Assembly: GCF_013391695.1 (NCBI RefSeq) | Contig: NZ_JACBGH010000007.1 | Coordinates: forward strand, 33,435-97,434 | DNA length: 64,000 nucleotides | From: Thiomicrorhabdus cannonii | Lineage (GTDB): Bacteria; Pseudomonadota; Gammaproteobacteria; Thiomicrospirales; Thiomicrospiraceae | Reading direction: 5' to 3' | In this document: one piece after another, positions 8,922 to 18,114 of the stretch | How positions within the stretch are numbered: the stretch's first letter is position 1 | Layout: each line of letters starts with the position of its first letter | The notes under the pieces: generated by a model | What the model saw: the letters and a program-made list of their open reading frames with translations, nothing else | What the model was told of the DNA's origin: nothing | Databases searched by the model: none | Program-made: the position numbers and the translations under genes

Positions 8922-10214
8922 ATGATTCAATCCAATCGTAGAACTCTCATCAAAGCCCTGGCCGCTGCCGGTCTGGGCGCACCGCTGGCCGCCACGCTAA
9001 ACGGCTGCAGCACCCCGTTCAGAAACGCCCGTCCGCACGTTGTCGTCATCGGCGGTGGCTTTGGCGGCGCCACGGCCGCCAAATACCTGCGCCGTTTCAG
9101 CCGCAACCAGATCGACGTGACCTTGATCGAGCCCAAACAAACCTACATGACCTGCCCCGGCAGCAACTGGTATCTGGCCGGCCTGACCGATGTGCCGAGC
9201 CTCACGCACGACTATGAAGCGCTTAAAACCCAACACGGCGTGAAGGTGATTCACGACACCGTCAGCCGCGTGGATGGCGACGCGCAAAGCGTGTCCCTGC
9301 AAAACGGCGAGACGCTGCATTACGACCGTCTGGTGATGTCGCCCGGCATTGACTTTGTTTACGACGCTGTCCCCGGTTACTCCGAAGCCGCCAGCGAAGT
9401 GCTGCCGCACGCCTATCAGGCCGGCCCGCAGACCGAGCTGCTGTACCAACAGATTCGTGAAATGCGCCAGGGCGGCACCTTCCTGATGATCGCCCCGCCC
9501 AATCCGTTCCGCTGCCCGCCAGGGCCTTACGAGCGCGTCAGCATGATTGCCGCCTACTTCAAGGAACACAATCCCACGGCGAAAATCATCGTGCTCGACC
9601 CCAAATCCAAATTCTCCAAACAGGCGCTGTTTATGGAGGGCTGGCAGGAACTTTACGGCAGCATGATCGAGTGGTACGGCAAAAACGACGGCGCCATCGT
9701 TGAAGAGCTGGACGTAGCAAACAAAACCGTGAGCTGCGAACTGGATACCTTCAAAGCCGACGTGATCAACGTGATTCCGCCGCAAAAAGCCGCCAAAATC
9801 GCGTTTGATACCGGCCTGACCGACGCCACCGGCTGGTGTCCGGTCAATCAGGAAACCTTTGAATCCACACAGAAACGCGGCATTTTCGTGATTGGCGACG
9901 CCTCGATTGCCGGACAGATGCCGAAATCGGGACACTCCGCCTCCAGCCACGGCAAAATGTGCGCGGCGGCGATTGTCTCCCAGCTTAACAACTGGGCCAT
10001 GCCGCGGCCTAAAAACGCCAACACCTGCTACAGTCTGGTAGGCGCCCACTACGGCATCAGCATCGCCGGGGTGTACGAAATGCAGGACGGCATCATCAAA
10101 GAGATCGCCGGCGGCGTCAGCCAGATGGGCGCTTCGCAACAAGTGCGCAAAATGGAAGCCGAATACGCGCGCGGCTGGTACAAGAGCATTACCGCCGACG
10201 TTTGGAAAAGCTGA
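8922..10214 (+). CDS. fccB: Sulfide dehydrogenase flavoprotein, FccB-like
   Basis: FAD protein that oxidises sulfide in the periplasm and passes electrons to the adjacent cytochrome, 430 aa. Residues 5-28 form a Tat-type export signal (NRRTLIKALAAAGLG). Then come the FAD-binding GGGFGG (44-49), a first conserved cysteine in TCPGSN (Cys78), a second in RCPPGPY (Cys198), and the second FAD motif GDASIAG. The two cysteines are those expected for the redox-active pair of FCSD. A Cys29 in LNGC right after the signal could be a lipobox, although the Asn is unusual. The ATG at 8922 has AGGAA upstream; an earlier in-frame ATG at 8892 lacks one. Confidence 0.9.
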   Translation: MIQSNRRTLIKALAAAGLGAPLAATLNGCSTPFRNARPHVVVIGGGFGGATAAKYLRRFSRNQIDVTLIEPKQTYMTCPGSNWYLAGLTDVPSLTHDYEALKTQHGVKVIHDTVSRVDGDAQSVSLQNGETLHYDRLVMSPGIDFVYDAVPGYSEAASEVLPHAYQAGPQTELLYQQIREMRQGGTFLMIAPPNPFRCPPGPYERVSMIAAYFKEHNPTAKIIVLDPKSKFSKQALFMEGWQELYGSMIEWYGKNDGAIVEELDVANKTVSCELDTFKADVINVIPPQKAAKIAFDTGLTDATGWCPVNQETFESTQKRGIFVIGDASIAGQMPKSGHSASSHGKMCAAAIVSQLNNWAMPRPKNANTCYSLVGAHYGISIAGVYEMQDGIIKEIAGGVSQMGASQQVRKMEAEYARGWYKSITADVWKS

Positions 10215-10374
10215 CAAAACTCAGGTGATTTAACACCACCGGAACGCCCAGGCACGAATCGCACAGACCTCACCGTCCAAACGCTTCGCGCCTTGGTGTT
10301 TTGGCCTCCTGGTGGTTCAAACCTTGTTCCGGCATCGTGCCAAAACTCTTCCCCAAATTCTCCCCAAAATTTTC

Positions 10375-10386
10375 AACAGGCCGGGT
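10375..10386 (+). repeat. Uptake-like motif, overlapping a stop codon
   Basis: Full 12-mer, preceded by TTTTC. As at 2325, its terminal T is part of the stop codon (TTA, 10386-10388) of the minus-strand TlpA-like gene. Confidence 0.7.
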
Positions 10387-11639
10387 TACGGCTGCTGCAA
10401 CGCCTCTTCTATCAGCGTCAGATGTTCTGCTGCATCCCATTGCGTGCCGCCAAACAGCGCGTAACGGATTTGTCCCTGCTTGTCGATCAGATAGGTACTC
10501 GGATAGGCAAACACCTGCCACTCCTTCACCGCCGAACCGCTCGGGTCGAGCAACACCGGGAAATTCACCGGATGAGTCTGCAGAAACGCGCTTATCGCCG
10601 CCGCCGATTCCGCCAGATTGACCGCCAGAATCTCAAACGGCGCCTCTTTTAAGCGGGTTTTCAAGCGCGCCATCGACGGCATTTCGTGCACGCACGGCGG
10701 ACACCAGCTCGCCCAGAAATTCAGCAACACCACCTTGCCGCGATAATCGCTTAAAGCGACCGTGTTACCCTGCTGATCTTGCAACTGCAAAACGCGATCC
10801 TGCGGGCCCTGATACGGCTGCAATTCGGTGGAGCGATGGCTGGCGGCCTTCTGCGGCGCTGCGGAAGCGACCGGCGCCATACGCCGATCCGCAGACATAT
10901 AGGGCAGTTGCAACCCTATTAGGGTTTGCAGGCGCGGGGCCAACTGTTCAGCCGCGGTTTTTTCTACCGCCAGTGCGTCCGCACGGAAATAGAAGCGGTC
11001 GCGCACCTTGGGCTGCAAAACGGTAAACACATCGCTGCCGGCCTGTTCAAATTGTTTTGACAGCTCCGCCAAACGCCAACGCCAGGGCGACAACTCCGCC
11101 TGCCAAATCGTCACCGGCAAATTGACGCTGGCGACCTCGTTCCAGTACTGCGCCGATTCCCCCGCTTGCGGCGTATTCACATACAAATTGGGATTGATCA
11201 AAACCAATCCCAAGTGGTTCAAGGATTCCTGCTGGAAAGCGCTCACGCCGCGCACCGCAAGCTGTGCCGCCTTGTTGGCCGCCACAATCCACAGCGGCTT
11301 GCCATCCTTGCGCGCCTCTTTAATCAGCGCCTGCACCCAGGCCGTCGGCACCTGATCGACCGCGCTCGGCGCCGGCGCCAAGAACAGCGGTTCATACAGA
11401 TCGCTAAACCAGCTTTCAATGCCGTTTTTTGCCAGCCTTTCCGCGACCTTGCGTTCCTGCGACAACACGCCATATTCGGACGGCAGCCATAGCAGCCGCG
11501 CCTGAGCCGGCGCCTCTGCAGAAACGACCTCAATGTTCAATTCGGCATCCGCAAGCGGCAAGGGGCGCGTCTCGGCCTGAACCGGAAGCAGGCTCCAGCT
11601 CCATACGACAAACAGCAATTGAATAATGGTACGCGCCAC
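10386..11639 (-). CDS. Exported fusion: degenerate alpha/beta-hydrolase-like domain plus TlpA thioredoxin
   Basis: Periplasmic protein of 417 aa. After a signal peptide (MARTIIQLLFVVWSWSLLPVQA) comes a domain of about 220 residues that looks like an alpha/beta hydrolase (WLPSEYG, GKPLWIVAANKAAQLAVRG, LGLVLINPN). The usual nucleophile-elbow serine is missing (AANKA). The last 140 residues are a TlpA/ResA-type thioredoxin with WCPPC and the cis-Pro loop AYPST, a thiol-disulfide reductase of the kind used in cytochrome c maturation. The GTG start at 11639 is chosen because GAGGAG lies 7 bp before it; the frame opens at another GTG (11660). An exact uptake-motif core lies in the gene at 11038-11047. 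Confidence 0.75.
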   Translation of the reverse strand: MARTIIQLLFVVWSWSLLPVQAETRPLPLADAELNIEVVSAEAPAQARLLWLPSEYGVLSQERKVAERLAKNGIESWFSDLYEPLFLAPAPSAVDQVPTAWVQALIKEARKDGKPLWIVAANKAAQLAVRGVSAFQQESLNHLGLVLINPNLYVNTPQAGESAQYWNEVASVNLPVTIWQAELSPWRWRLAELSKQFEQAGSDVFTVLQPKVRDRFYFRADALAVEKTAAEQLAPRLQTLIGLQLPYMSADRRMAPVASAAPQKAASHRSTELQPYQGPQDRVLQLQDQQGNTVALSDYRGKVVLLNFWASWCPPCVHEMPSMARLKTRLKEAPFEILAVNLAESAAAISAFLQTHPVNFPVLLDPSGSAVKEWQVFAYPSTYLIDKQGQIRYALFGGTQWDAAEHLTLIEEALQQP

Positions 11640-11791
11640 GGCCTTCTCCTCAAATGACACCCAATGCGGGTTACGCCATTGTAGAAGAGATGGCCTGTAA
11701 AAAAAACATCACGTCGCTGTCATCTCGGCGTCAAACAGCCGCCTGATAATCCAGTCTGAATCCATCCCGAAAAACACAGGTAATCACAAGA

Positions 11792-13528
11792 ATGCTGAAT
11801 CTGGAAAAAGCGCTGAGCGACAAATTCCCCGAACTGAGCCGCAAGCCCGGCAGTAAATGGCTGGTCAAACTCATCAAGGCATTGAGTCACGAAGAGGAGA
11901 TCAACCAGTTCATCCTCAGCCACCAGCACCTGCGCGGCTTTGCCTTTCTGGATGCGGTGCTCAACCACTTCAACTTCAGCTACAAGGTCAGCTCCCGCGC
12001 CCTGCAGCGCATTCCCGCCGAAGGGCGCGTCATTATCGTCGCCAACCACCCCATCGGCTCGCTCGACGGCCTGTCGCTGCTGAAAATGGTACGCAGCGTG
12101 CGGCCCGACGTGCGCATCGTCGCCAGCGACCTGCTCAATCATATCGAACCCCTGCAATCGCTGTTTCTGGGCGTGGACAATATCAGCGGCAAAAACAGCC
12201 ACAAAACCCAGTTCAAGGCGATGCTGGGCGCGCTGCAAAACGACGAAGCCGTGATTATTTTCCCTTCCGGCGAAGTCTCGCGCATCCGCCCCAACGGCGT
12301 GCGCGACGGCAAATGGAAAGGCGGCTTCCTCAAACTGGCCGAAAAGACCAAAGCGCCGATCGTGCCGATTTATGTCGATGCCCGCAATTCCGCGCTGTTT
12401 TACAGTCTGTCCGCGCTTTACAAGCCGTTAGGAACCTTGATGCTGGTGCAGGAGATGTTCAATAAAGATCATCAGGAAATCCAGTTCCATATCGGCAAGG
12501 CGATTGCCTGGAAAACCGTCGCCAAACTGGATTTGCCGGCCAGTACCCTCGCCAACCGTTTCCGCAAACACCTCTACCAACTCGACAAGGAGGCCAAAGC
12601 CGCCAAAAAAGGCAAGCCGGCGCTGTTTGAAACGCTGGAGACCGTGGCCCATCCGGTTGACCGCAAGGCCTTGAAAAAAGCCCTCAAGGCCAGCCAGCTG
12701 CTCGGGCAGACGCAGGACGGCAAAAAAATCTATCTGTACGACTTTGCGCCGGACTCGCCGGTGATGCACGAAATCGGCCGGTTACGCGAACTGACCTTCC
12801 GTTCGGTCGAAGAAGGCACGGGGCACTCGCTGGATCTGGATGCCTATGACAGTTACTACCGTCACTTGGTGTTGTGGGACGAAGAGGATCTGGAAATTGT
12901 CGGCGCCTACCGTATCGGCGAATGCAGCGCCATTATGGATACGCACGGCAAACAAGGGCTTTATTCCAGCACGCTGTTTGACCTTAAAGCGGAAATCGAA
13001 CCCTATCTGCCGCACGCCATCGAGCTGGGGCGCAGCTTTGTGCAGCCGCGCTACTGGGGGATGCGCAGCCTGGACTATCTATGGTACGGCATCGGTGCCT
13101 ATGTGGCGCAGCATCCTGACATCAAATACCTGTTCGGCCCGGTTTCCTTGAGCGACGCCTACCCGCAAAACGCCAAGGAATTGATTATCGGTTTTTATGA
13201 ACAGCAGTTCGGTTCGCATCAGGACCTGGCCTGTGCAAAACGCCCGGTCAGCGTCAGCGAAGCCAATCGGCAGATTGCACAGACCCTCTTCAATGAGGAC
13301 TACAAAACCAGCTTCAAGAAACTCAATGCCCTGCTCGATTTGGAAGGCGTTAAGGTTCCCACCCTGTTCAAACAATACGCCGAACTGTGCGAGGACAAAG
13401 GCTGCCGTTTTATCGATTTCAGCATCGACCCCGATTTCGGCGGCTGCATCGACAGTCTGATTCTGGTGGAACTGGATAAAATCCAGGCCAAAAAGAGACA
13501 GCGTTACCTGACCCCTATCGGGGTTTAG
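11792..13528 (+). CDS. olsF: OlsF-like bifunctional ornithine-lipid acyltransferase
   Basis: Two-domain protein of 578 aa. The N-terminal half is a PlsC-type acyltransferase with the HxxxxD catalytic motif (NHPIGSLDG, His about 86) and the acyl-acceptor motif FPSGEVSR. The C-terminal half (about 325-560) resembles the OlsB/GNAT N-acyltransferase (LRELTFRSVEEGTG, DLEIVGAYRIG, ELGRSFVQPRY). In OlsF of Serratia the C-terminal part makes lyso-ornithine lipid and the N-terminal part adds the second chain, giving phosphate-free ornithine lipids in one enzyme. This activity is inferred; the acceptor could be another amine. The gene is single, and its stop codon abuts a one-ended remnant of the MITE-like repeat. 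Confidence 0.75.
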   Translation: MLNLEKALSDKFPELSRKPGSKWLVKLIKALSHEEEINQFILSHQHLRGFAFLDAVLNHFNFSYKVSSRALQRIPAEGRVIIVANHPIGSLDGLSLLKMVRSVRPDVRIVASDLLNHIEPLQSLFLGVDNISGKNSHKTQFKAMLGALQNDEAVIIFPSGEVSRIRPNGVRDGKWKGGFLKLAEKTKAPIVPIYVDARNSALFYSLSALYKPLGTLMLVQEMFNKDHQEIQFHIGKAIAWKTVAKLDLPASTLANRFRKHLYQLDKEAKAAKKGKPALFETLETVAHPVDRKALKKALKASQLLGQTQDGKKIYLYDFAPDSPVMHEIGRLRELTFRSVEEGTGHSLDLDAYDSYYRHLVLWDEEDLEIVGAYRIGECSAIMDTHGKQGLYSSTLFDLKAEIEPYLPHAIELGRSFVQPRYWGMRSLDYLWYGIGAYVAQHPDIKYLFGPVSLSDAYPQNAKELIIGFYEQQFGSHQDLACAKRPVSVSEANRQIAQTLFNEDYKTSFKKLNALLDLEGVKVPTLFKQYAELCEDKGCRFIDFSIDPDFGGCIDSLILVELDKIQAKKRQRYLTPIGV

Positions 13529-13565
13529 GGCGCCTCGAATAACCCCCAATGAGATTCTGCGGACG
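13528..13565. repeat. One-ended remnant of the 7763-8033 element
   Basis: The sequence GGGCGCCTCGAATAACCCCC and the following ATGAGATTCTGCGG match the inward-reading right end of the 271-bp element with about three mismatches in 34 bases. No matching opposite end is found before marC, so it is a fragment or a solo end. It begins within the stop codon of the olsF-like gene. Confidence 0.65.
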
Positions 13566-13674
13566 ACCCGCCGTTTGAGCGCCTCTATTTTCGGGCATTA
13601 AACTGGTTTAGCCAGCGCTTTGCCAGTAAACTAACAGGCTACCCATCTGCATAAAATCAAGGCGCGTCACCGTC

Positions 13675-14304
13675 ATGCTGGACTATACCGAATACACCAA
13701 GTTTCTGATCGGCCTCATCGCCATTGTGAATCCGATTGGCGTGATTCCGGTGTTTCTTGCGCTCACCGCCGACCTCTACCCGCAGGAGCGCCGCCGCATT
13801 ATCAATATGAGCGTAGTGGCGGTGGCCAGCATTCTGCTGATCTCGTTACTGTTCGGCGAGATATTGCTGGAGTTTTTCGGCATCTCCATCAACTCCTTCC
13901 GTGTCGGCGGCGGCATTCTGATCCTGCTGATGGCAATAGGCATGATGCACGCCAAAAGCGAACCCAAAGCCGCCAAAGAGAGCTATCAGGCCGATGACCG
14001 CGACTCCATCGCGGTGGTGCCCTTGGCGATTCCGCTGCTGGCCGGCCCCGGCGCCATCAGTACGGTGATTATCGAAGCGCATCGCGGCAGCAGCGTCATG
14101 CACTACTCCATTCTGGCGGGCGACATCCTCGTCATCGCCGCATTGCTGTGGGCGGTATTCCAGCTCACACCGTGGATTTCACGCCATCTCAGCGTCATGG
14201 GCATGACCATTGTGACCCGTATTATGGGGCTGCTGCTGGCGGCGATTGCCATTGAGTTCATCGCCAACGGCCTCAAGGGGCTGTTCCCGAGTCTGGCGGC
14301 CTAA
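13675..14304 (+). CDS. MarC-family integral membrane protein
   Basis: Inner-membrane protein of the MarC/YhgN (NAAT) family, 209 aa with six predicted transmembrane helices. Family marks are NPIGVIPVFLAL near the N-terminus, RVGGGILILLMAIGM in the middle, and VVPLAIPLLAGPGAISTVI. The family has a proposed amino-acid transport role that is poorly proven. The GTCATG start is weakly supported by ribosome-site sequence. The dedA-like gene starts 4 bp after its stop, so the two are probably cotranscribed. Confidence 0.9.
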   Translation: MLDYTEYTKFLIGLIAIVNPIGVIPVFLALTADLYPQERRRIINMSVVAVASILLISLLFGEILLEFFGISINSFRVGGGILILLMAIGMMHAKSEPKAAKESYQADDRDSIAVVPLAIPLLAGPGAISTVIIEAHRGSSVMHYSILAGDILVIAALLWAVFQLTPWISRHLSVMGMTIVTRIMGLLLAAIAIEFIANGLKGLFPSLAA

Positions 14305-14308
14305 CCCC

Positions 14309-14878
14309 ATGCTGTTTGATTTGGATGTGGAACAGATTATCAGCCAGTACGGCTACTGGGCGATTTTGATCGGCACCTTCTTTGAGGGCGAGATTATTCT
14401 GCTGATCGGCGGTTTTCTCGCCCATCAGGACTATCTGGAACTGCACTGGGTGATTCTCACCGCCTTTGTCGGCAGCCTCGCCGGCGACCAGCTGTTTTTC
14501 TATTTGGGACGCCGCAAGGGACGTCAGTTCATCGATAACAATCCCAAATGGCAAGCGCATGCAGACAAGGTGTTTGCAGAACTCCAGCGTCATCGGAACT
14601 GGCTGGTCATCAGCTCGCGTTTTCTTTACGGCTTGCGCACCGTTACGCCGTTTGTTATCGGCGCCAGCGGCTACCCTCCGGGGCGCTTTTTGGCGCTCAA
14701 CATGATCGGCGCGGCAATCTGGGCCATCAGTTTCGGCTGGCTCGGTTATCTGATCGGGCAAACCCTGGCGGCGTTGATTAACGAAGTCAAACAGATTGAA
14801 CTCTACGTATTGGCGGGATTGATCGGTCTGGCCGTCGGCTTGCTGGTGGTGCGTTTAATCCGCAAACGGCGCCGATAA
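14309..14878 (+). CDS. DedA-family membrane protein
   Basis: 189-aa inner-membrane protein of the DedA/SNARE-associated (VTT) family, linked in other bacteria to undecaprenyl-phosphate or phospholipid flipping and membrane-potential homeostasis. Characteristic sequence is FEGEIILLIGGFLAHQ near the start, GRRKGR in the cytoplasmic loop and the SSRFLYGLRTVTPFVIGASG motif with its conserved arginines. Four to five hydrophobic helices follow. The ATG at 14309, right after the marC stop, is used; the frame is open further upstream inside marC but the family starts here. Confidence 0.9.
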   Translation: MLFDLDVEQIISQYGYWAILIGTFFEGEIILLIGGFLAHQDYLELHWVILTAFVGSLAGDQLFFYLGRRKGRQFIDNNPKWQAHADKVFAELQRHRNWLVISSRFLYGLRTVTPFVIGASGYPPGRFLALNMIGAAIWAISFGWLGYLIGQTLAALINEVKQIELYVLAGLIGLAVGLLVVRLIRKRRR

Positions 14879-15075
14879 ACAGCGGCAAACGCCGCTTGAG
14901 GCATTTGCCCGACAGCTTGATTGTCCTCAAGTTTTGTCCTGTTTTTTGTCAAAAATCATTTTATAGACGCCGACACCCATGTAGATTATATTGGCATTTA
15001 TCGAACGATTTGAAATACAATACAAAAGTTATACAACCGTACAACTTTAGGCCACATTAATCCACGAAAGTTATT

Positions 15076-17985
15076 ATGTCATCAAACAACCATCTACGCT
15101 TTATCACCAACGTCAATAGCGAAGCTCGCATCACCTATATCAACGAAGACTATCGGCTCTGGCTGGGTTATCGCCTGGATGAAATCCAAAACCAGCCCAC
15201 CGCCATGCTGCGTGCCGATGATGTTCCGCAAATGATTCAGGATGTCATCCGCATCGAGTGCCGCAATAACCGCACACTCAACTTCGTGATCCACGAAAAA
15301 AAGAAAAACGGCGAGAGCTTCTGGGTCGACATGACGATTCAGCCGGTCTTTAAGGAGGGTGAATACCAGGGTTATACCTCGGTTAAACGTGTGATTGAAG
15401 ACCCTAAGCGGATTGAGAAGGCGCGGGCGCTCTACGCCAAAATCAATCAGGGGAAAATGGTCTATTACAACGGTGAATGGGTCAACAAGACCCAGCACCG
15501 CCTCTATTCGCTGATTGGTCTGCACAAAGCCAGTTTGGGACAGAAAATCTTCGGCGCCCTGATCCTGATTTCAGCGGTGATTTTGGGCGCGGCGTATCTG
15601 CACGAACAAAACGAAAAGCACACTATTCAACTGAATGCCGCCCTTAACCATACCAAGTTCCTCGGCAGCAATCTGGACAAACTCATCGCCAAAAAAGCGG
15701 AAATCGGTCTGACCAACGCGCTGGGCTTAACCTTCCCTGCAACCATCCGTCACTTCGCAGCAGCGGAAGATCAGGCGGCTTTAAGCGAAAACCTCAGCGG
15801 CATCGGTGACCACTACCGTACCCTGTCCGATCTGCAAAACATCAAACTGCATTTCATTAACGAAAAGGGCGAATCCTACTTCAAATCGTGGGTGCCGCTC
15901 GAGAAACAGGTGATCGACGATCTGTCGAGCCGCGCCTATATCAAGAAATTGATGCAGGAACAAAAACCGATGATCGTCAACGCCATCAGCTCGGTGGGGT
16001 TCAATATCAAATCGGTTGTGCCGATTTTCGAAAACGGACGCTTTGAAGGGGTTGCTGAATTCATTCAGGGCGTGGGGTCGGTCAAACGCGATTTTGCCTC
16101 GCACAAGCAGCTCTATCTCATGGCCATCTCGGTCGATTATGCGCTGGCCGGGGATAAATACCGCGCCCAAAACGCCAATAACATCCCTGTGTCCAATGAC
16201 AAAAAATGGGTGGTCGGCAACGACAAGCATTTCTCCATGGAAAACTCCGGTACGCAAATCGAAGCCTTGCGCAAACTGGATTTGAATACGCTCTTCAAAC
16301 AGGGCTATTTGATTACCCCGGACTATTTCCATTACGCGCAAGCGGTGTACGACGCGGCTGAAAAACTGATGGGATACCACATTATCAGCGAACCGGTCGG
16401 ACAGTTTAACGACATCGTCGCCAAACAGCTCAAGGTCGCCGAAAACGCCTTTATGGGGATTCTGATCAGCATTTTGTCGATGCTGGCACTGTTTGCGATT
16501 CTGCTGTGGATGCAGGTTATCAGACCCATCCGCCGTACGCAGCACACCATGGAAGCGGCCGTGGAGCAAAGTGATCTGTTTGCCCGGATTCATACCTACG
16601 GCAACGACGAAATCCACCAGATGGCCCAGGCCTATAACCGTCAGGCCATGATGTCGCAAGTGGTGATTTCGGAAGTGAATACCGCCATGACCGAAATCGT
16701 CGCCGGACGCCTCGATCACCATATCGACTTCCCGTTTGAAAGCGATTTCGGACTGCTGCAGAACCGCATCAATACCGCCACCGAGAGTCTGAAGAGCACA
16801 TTCCAGACCATCGGCGACGTCATGAGCGACTTGCGTAACGGCCGTTTCGATCAACAGCGCGAAAACACCCTGAAAGGCGAGTTCGCGCGCGTCATTGACG
16901 ACTGCAACAGCGCCACCCGCACACTGAATAGCGTGTTCAACGAAATCAACGGGATTATGGCGTTTGCCGCGCGCGGCAAACTGGACGAACGCATCGCCAA
17001 CTTCTCCGAAGGCGACATCCGTCGTCTGCAGACCAATATCAACGAGTCACTGGAAGTGCTGCAATCCGGCTTCAACGATGTTGTCAGCGCTGCGCGCCGC
17101 ATGGCGGAAGGCGACTTTACCCAGCCGATTGCACGCCCTTACGAGTACACCCTGGATGAAGCGAAACAAGCCATCAACGAAAGCATCAGCCGCCTGTCGG
17201 CGACACTCATGCAAGTAACCGATGTGGCCTATCAGATGCGCGACGGCGTGCACACCGTGGTCGAAGGCACGCAGAACCTGAACCAGCGTACACAGGAACA
17301 GGCCGCCGCGCTGGAACAGACCTCTGCGGCGATGGAGCAAACCACCGCGCAGATCCGCAGCAATCTGGAAAACACCCAGAATGCCCAGCGTATTGCCCAG
17401 GTACAGAGCAATATGCTGGAAGACGCCAATCACGTGATGCGCGAAACCAAGGTCTCGATGAGTGACATTCAGCAGGCGTCGGACAAAATCAAGGAGATCA
17501 CCGGTCTGATCGACTCGATCGCCTTCCAGACCAACCTGCTGGCGCTGAATGCGGCGGTGGAGGCGGCGCGTGCCGGTGAACACGGTCGCGGTTTTGCGGT
17601 GGTCGCGGGCGAGGTTCGCAATCTGGCGGCCAAGTCGGCGGACGCCGCCAAAGAGATCAACAGCCTGATCGAACAGACCTCCAGCGCCATTCAGGTTGGG
17701 GTGAACCAGGTCGATAAGGTGGGCGACGCGCTGGTACATGTCACCGAAGAGACCCGCAAGGTACTGGAAATCGTCGGTGATGTGTCACGCGCCTCACAAG
17801 AGCAAGCCCAAGGGGTGGACGAGGTCAACAAGGCCATCACCCAGATCGACAGCACCACTCAGCAGAATGCGGCGCTGGTAGAGGAAACCACCGCCACCAC
17901 GGAAACTTTGTTGGAATCTGCGGAAGCGCTGGAGCATTCGATGCGCCAATTCCGCCTTAACGCCTTGCCAAATCTCAAAAAATAG
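15076..17985 (+). CDS. Chemoreceptor with Aer-like PAS, periplasmic Cache-type sensor and HAMP array
   Basis: Methyl-accepting chemotaxis transducer of 969 aa. Residues about 5-125 form an Aer-type cytoplasmic PAS domain (ITYINEDYRLWLGY, KKNGESFWVDMTIQPVF), the fold that binds FAD in Aer. A first transmembrane helix (about 157-176) leads into a large periplasmic domain (about 180-445) of Cache-like length, then a second helix (about 455-480). Between 480 and 720 lie repeated HAMP-like units (IVAGRLDHHI, LRNGRFDQQR, AARGKLDERI, MAEGDFTQPI). The MCP signalling hairpin follows, its tip at about 808-850 (IDSIAFQTNLLALNAAVEAARAGE). No NWETF-type CheR tether ends the protein. It may combine redox sensing inside with ligand sensing outside. 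Confidence 0.9.
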   Translation: MSSNNHLRFITNVNSEARITYINEDYRLWLGYRLDEIQNQPTAMLRADDVPQMIQDVIRIECRNNRTLNFVIHEKKKNGESFWVDMTIQPVFKEGEYQGYTSVKRVIEDPKRIEKARALYAKINQGKMVYYNGEWVNKTQHRLYSLIGLHKASLGQKIFGALILISAVILGAAYLHEQNEKHTIQLNAALNHTKFLGSNLDKLIAKKAEIGLTNALGLTFPATIRHFAAAEDQAALSENLSGIGDHYRTLSDLQNIKLHFINEKGESYFKSWVPLEKQVIDDLSSRAYIKKLMQEQKPMIVNAISSVGFNIKSVVPIFENGRFEGVAEFIQGVGSVKRDFASHKQLYLMAISVDYALAGDKYRAQNANNIPVSNDKKWVVGNDKHFSMENSGTQIEALRKLDLNTLFKQGYLITPDYFHYAQAVYDAAEKLMGYHIISEPVGQFNDIVAKQLKVAENAFMGILISILSMLALFAILLWMQVIRPIRRTQHTMEAAVEQSDLFARIHTYGNDEIHQMAQAYNRQAMMSQVVISEVNTAMTEIVAGRLDHHIDFPFESDFGLLQNRINTATESLKSTFQTIGDVMSDLRNGRFDQQRENTLKGEFARVIDDCNSATRTLNSVFNEINGIMAFAARGKLDERIANFSEGDIRRLQTNINESLEVLQSGFNDVVSAARRMAEGDFTQPIARPYEYTLDEAKQAINESISRLSATLMQVTDVAYQMRDGVHTVVEGTQNLNQRTQEQAAALEQTSAAMEQTTAQIRSNLENTQNAQRIAQVQSNMLEDANHVMRETKVSMSDIQQASDKIKEITGLIDSIAFQTNLLALNAAVEAARAGEHGRGFAVVAGEVRNLAAKSADAAKEINSLIEQTSSAIQVGVNQVDKVGDALVHVTEETRKVLEIVGDVSRASQEQAQGVDEVNKAITQIDSTTQQNAALVEETTATTETLLESAEALEHSMRQFRLNALPNLKK

Positions 17986-17993
17986 GCAAAAAT

Positions 17994-18031
17994 CCGTTTT
18001 GCATACTGAAAAATAACAGTCTGCAAAACGG
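17994..18031 (+). terminator. Strong hairpin after the chemoreceptor gene
   Basis: 10-bp perfect arms CCGTTTTGCA/TGCAAAACGG, continued by ACTG/CAGT after one mismatch, around an 8-nt A-rich loop. It starts 8 bp after the stop. No T-run directly follows, but a T-rich tract comes after the motif at 18043. Confidence 0.6.
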
Positions 18032-18042
18032 CCATTCAGATA

Positions 18043-18054
18043 ACCCGGCCTGTT
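18043..18054 (-). repeat. Uptake-like motif, intergenic
   Basis: Full 12-mer in reverse orientation, followed by GAAATTATTCTTTTTT. It lies between the chemoreceptor hairpin and the next diguanylate cyclase gene. Confidence 0.7.
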
Positions 18055-18114
18055 GAAATTATTCTTTTTTAACCCTCTTTAGAACCCAGCACCGGCTGGA
18101 TCGGAAATCTCTGG

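Noticed and set aside
8997..10217. 406-codon minus-strand frame opposite fccB
   Set aside because: Antisense shadow; His/Val/Gly-rich composition typical of the reverse frame of GC-rich genes.
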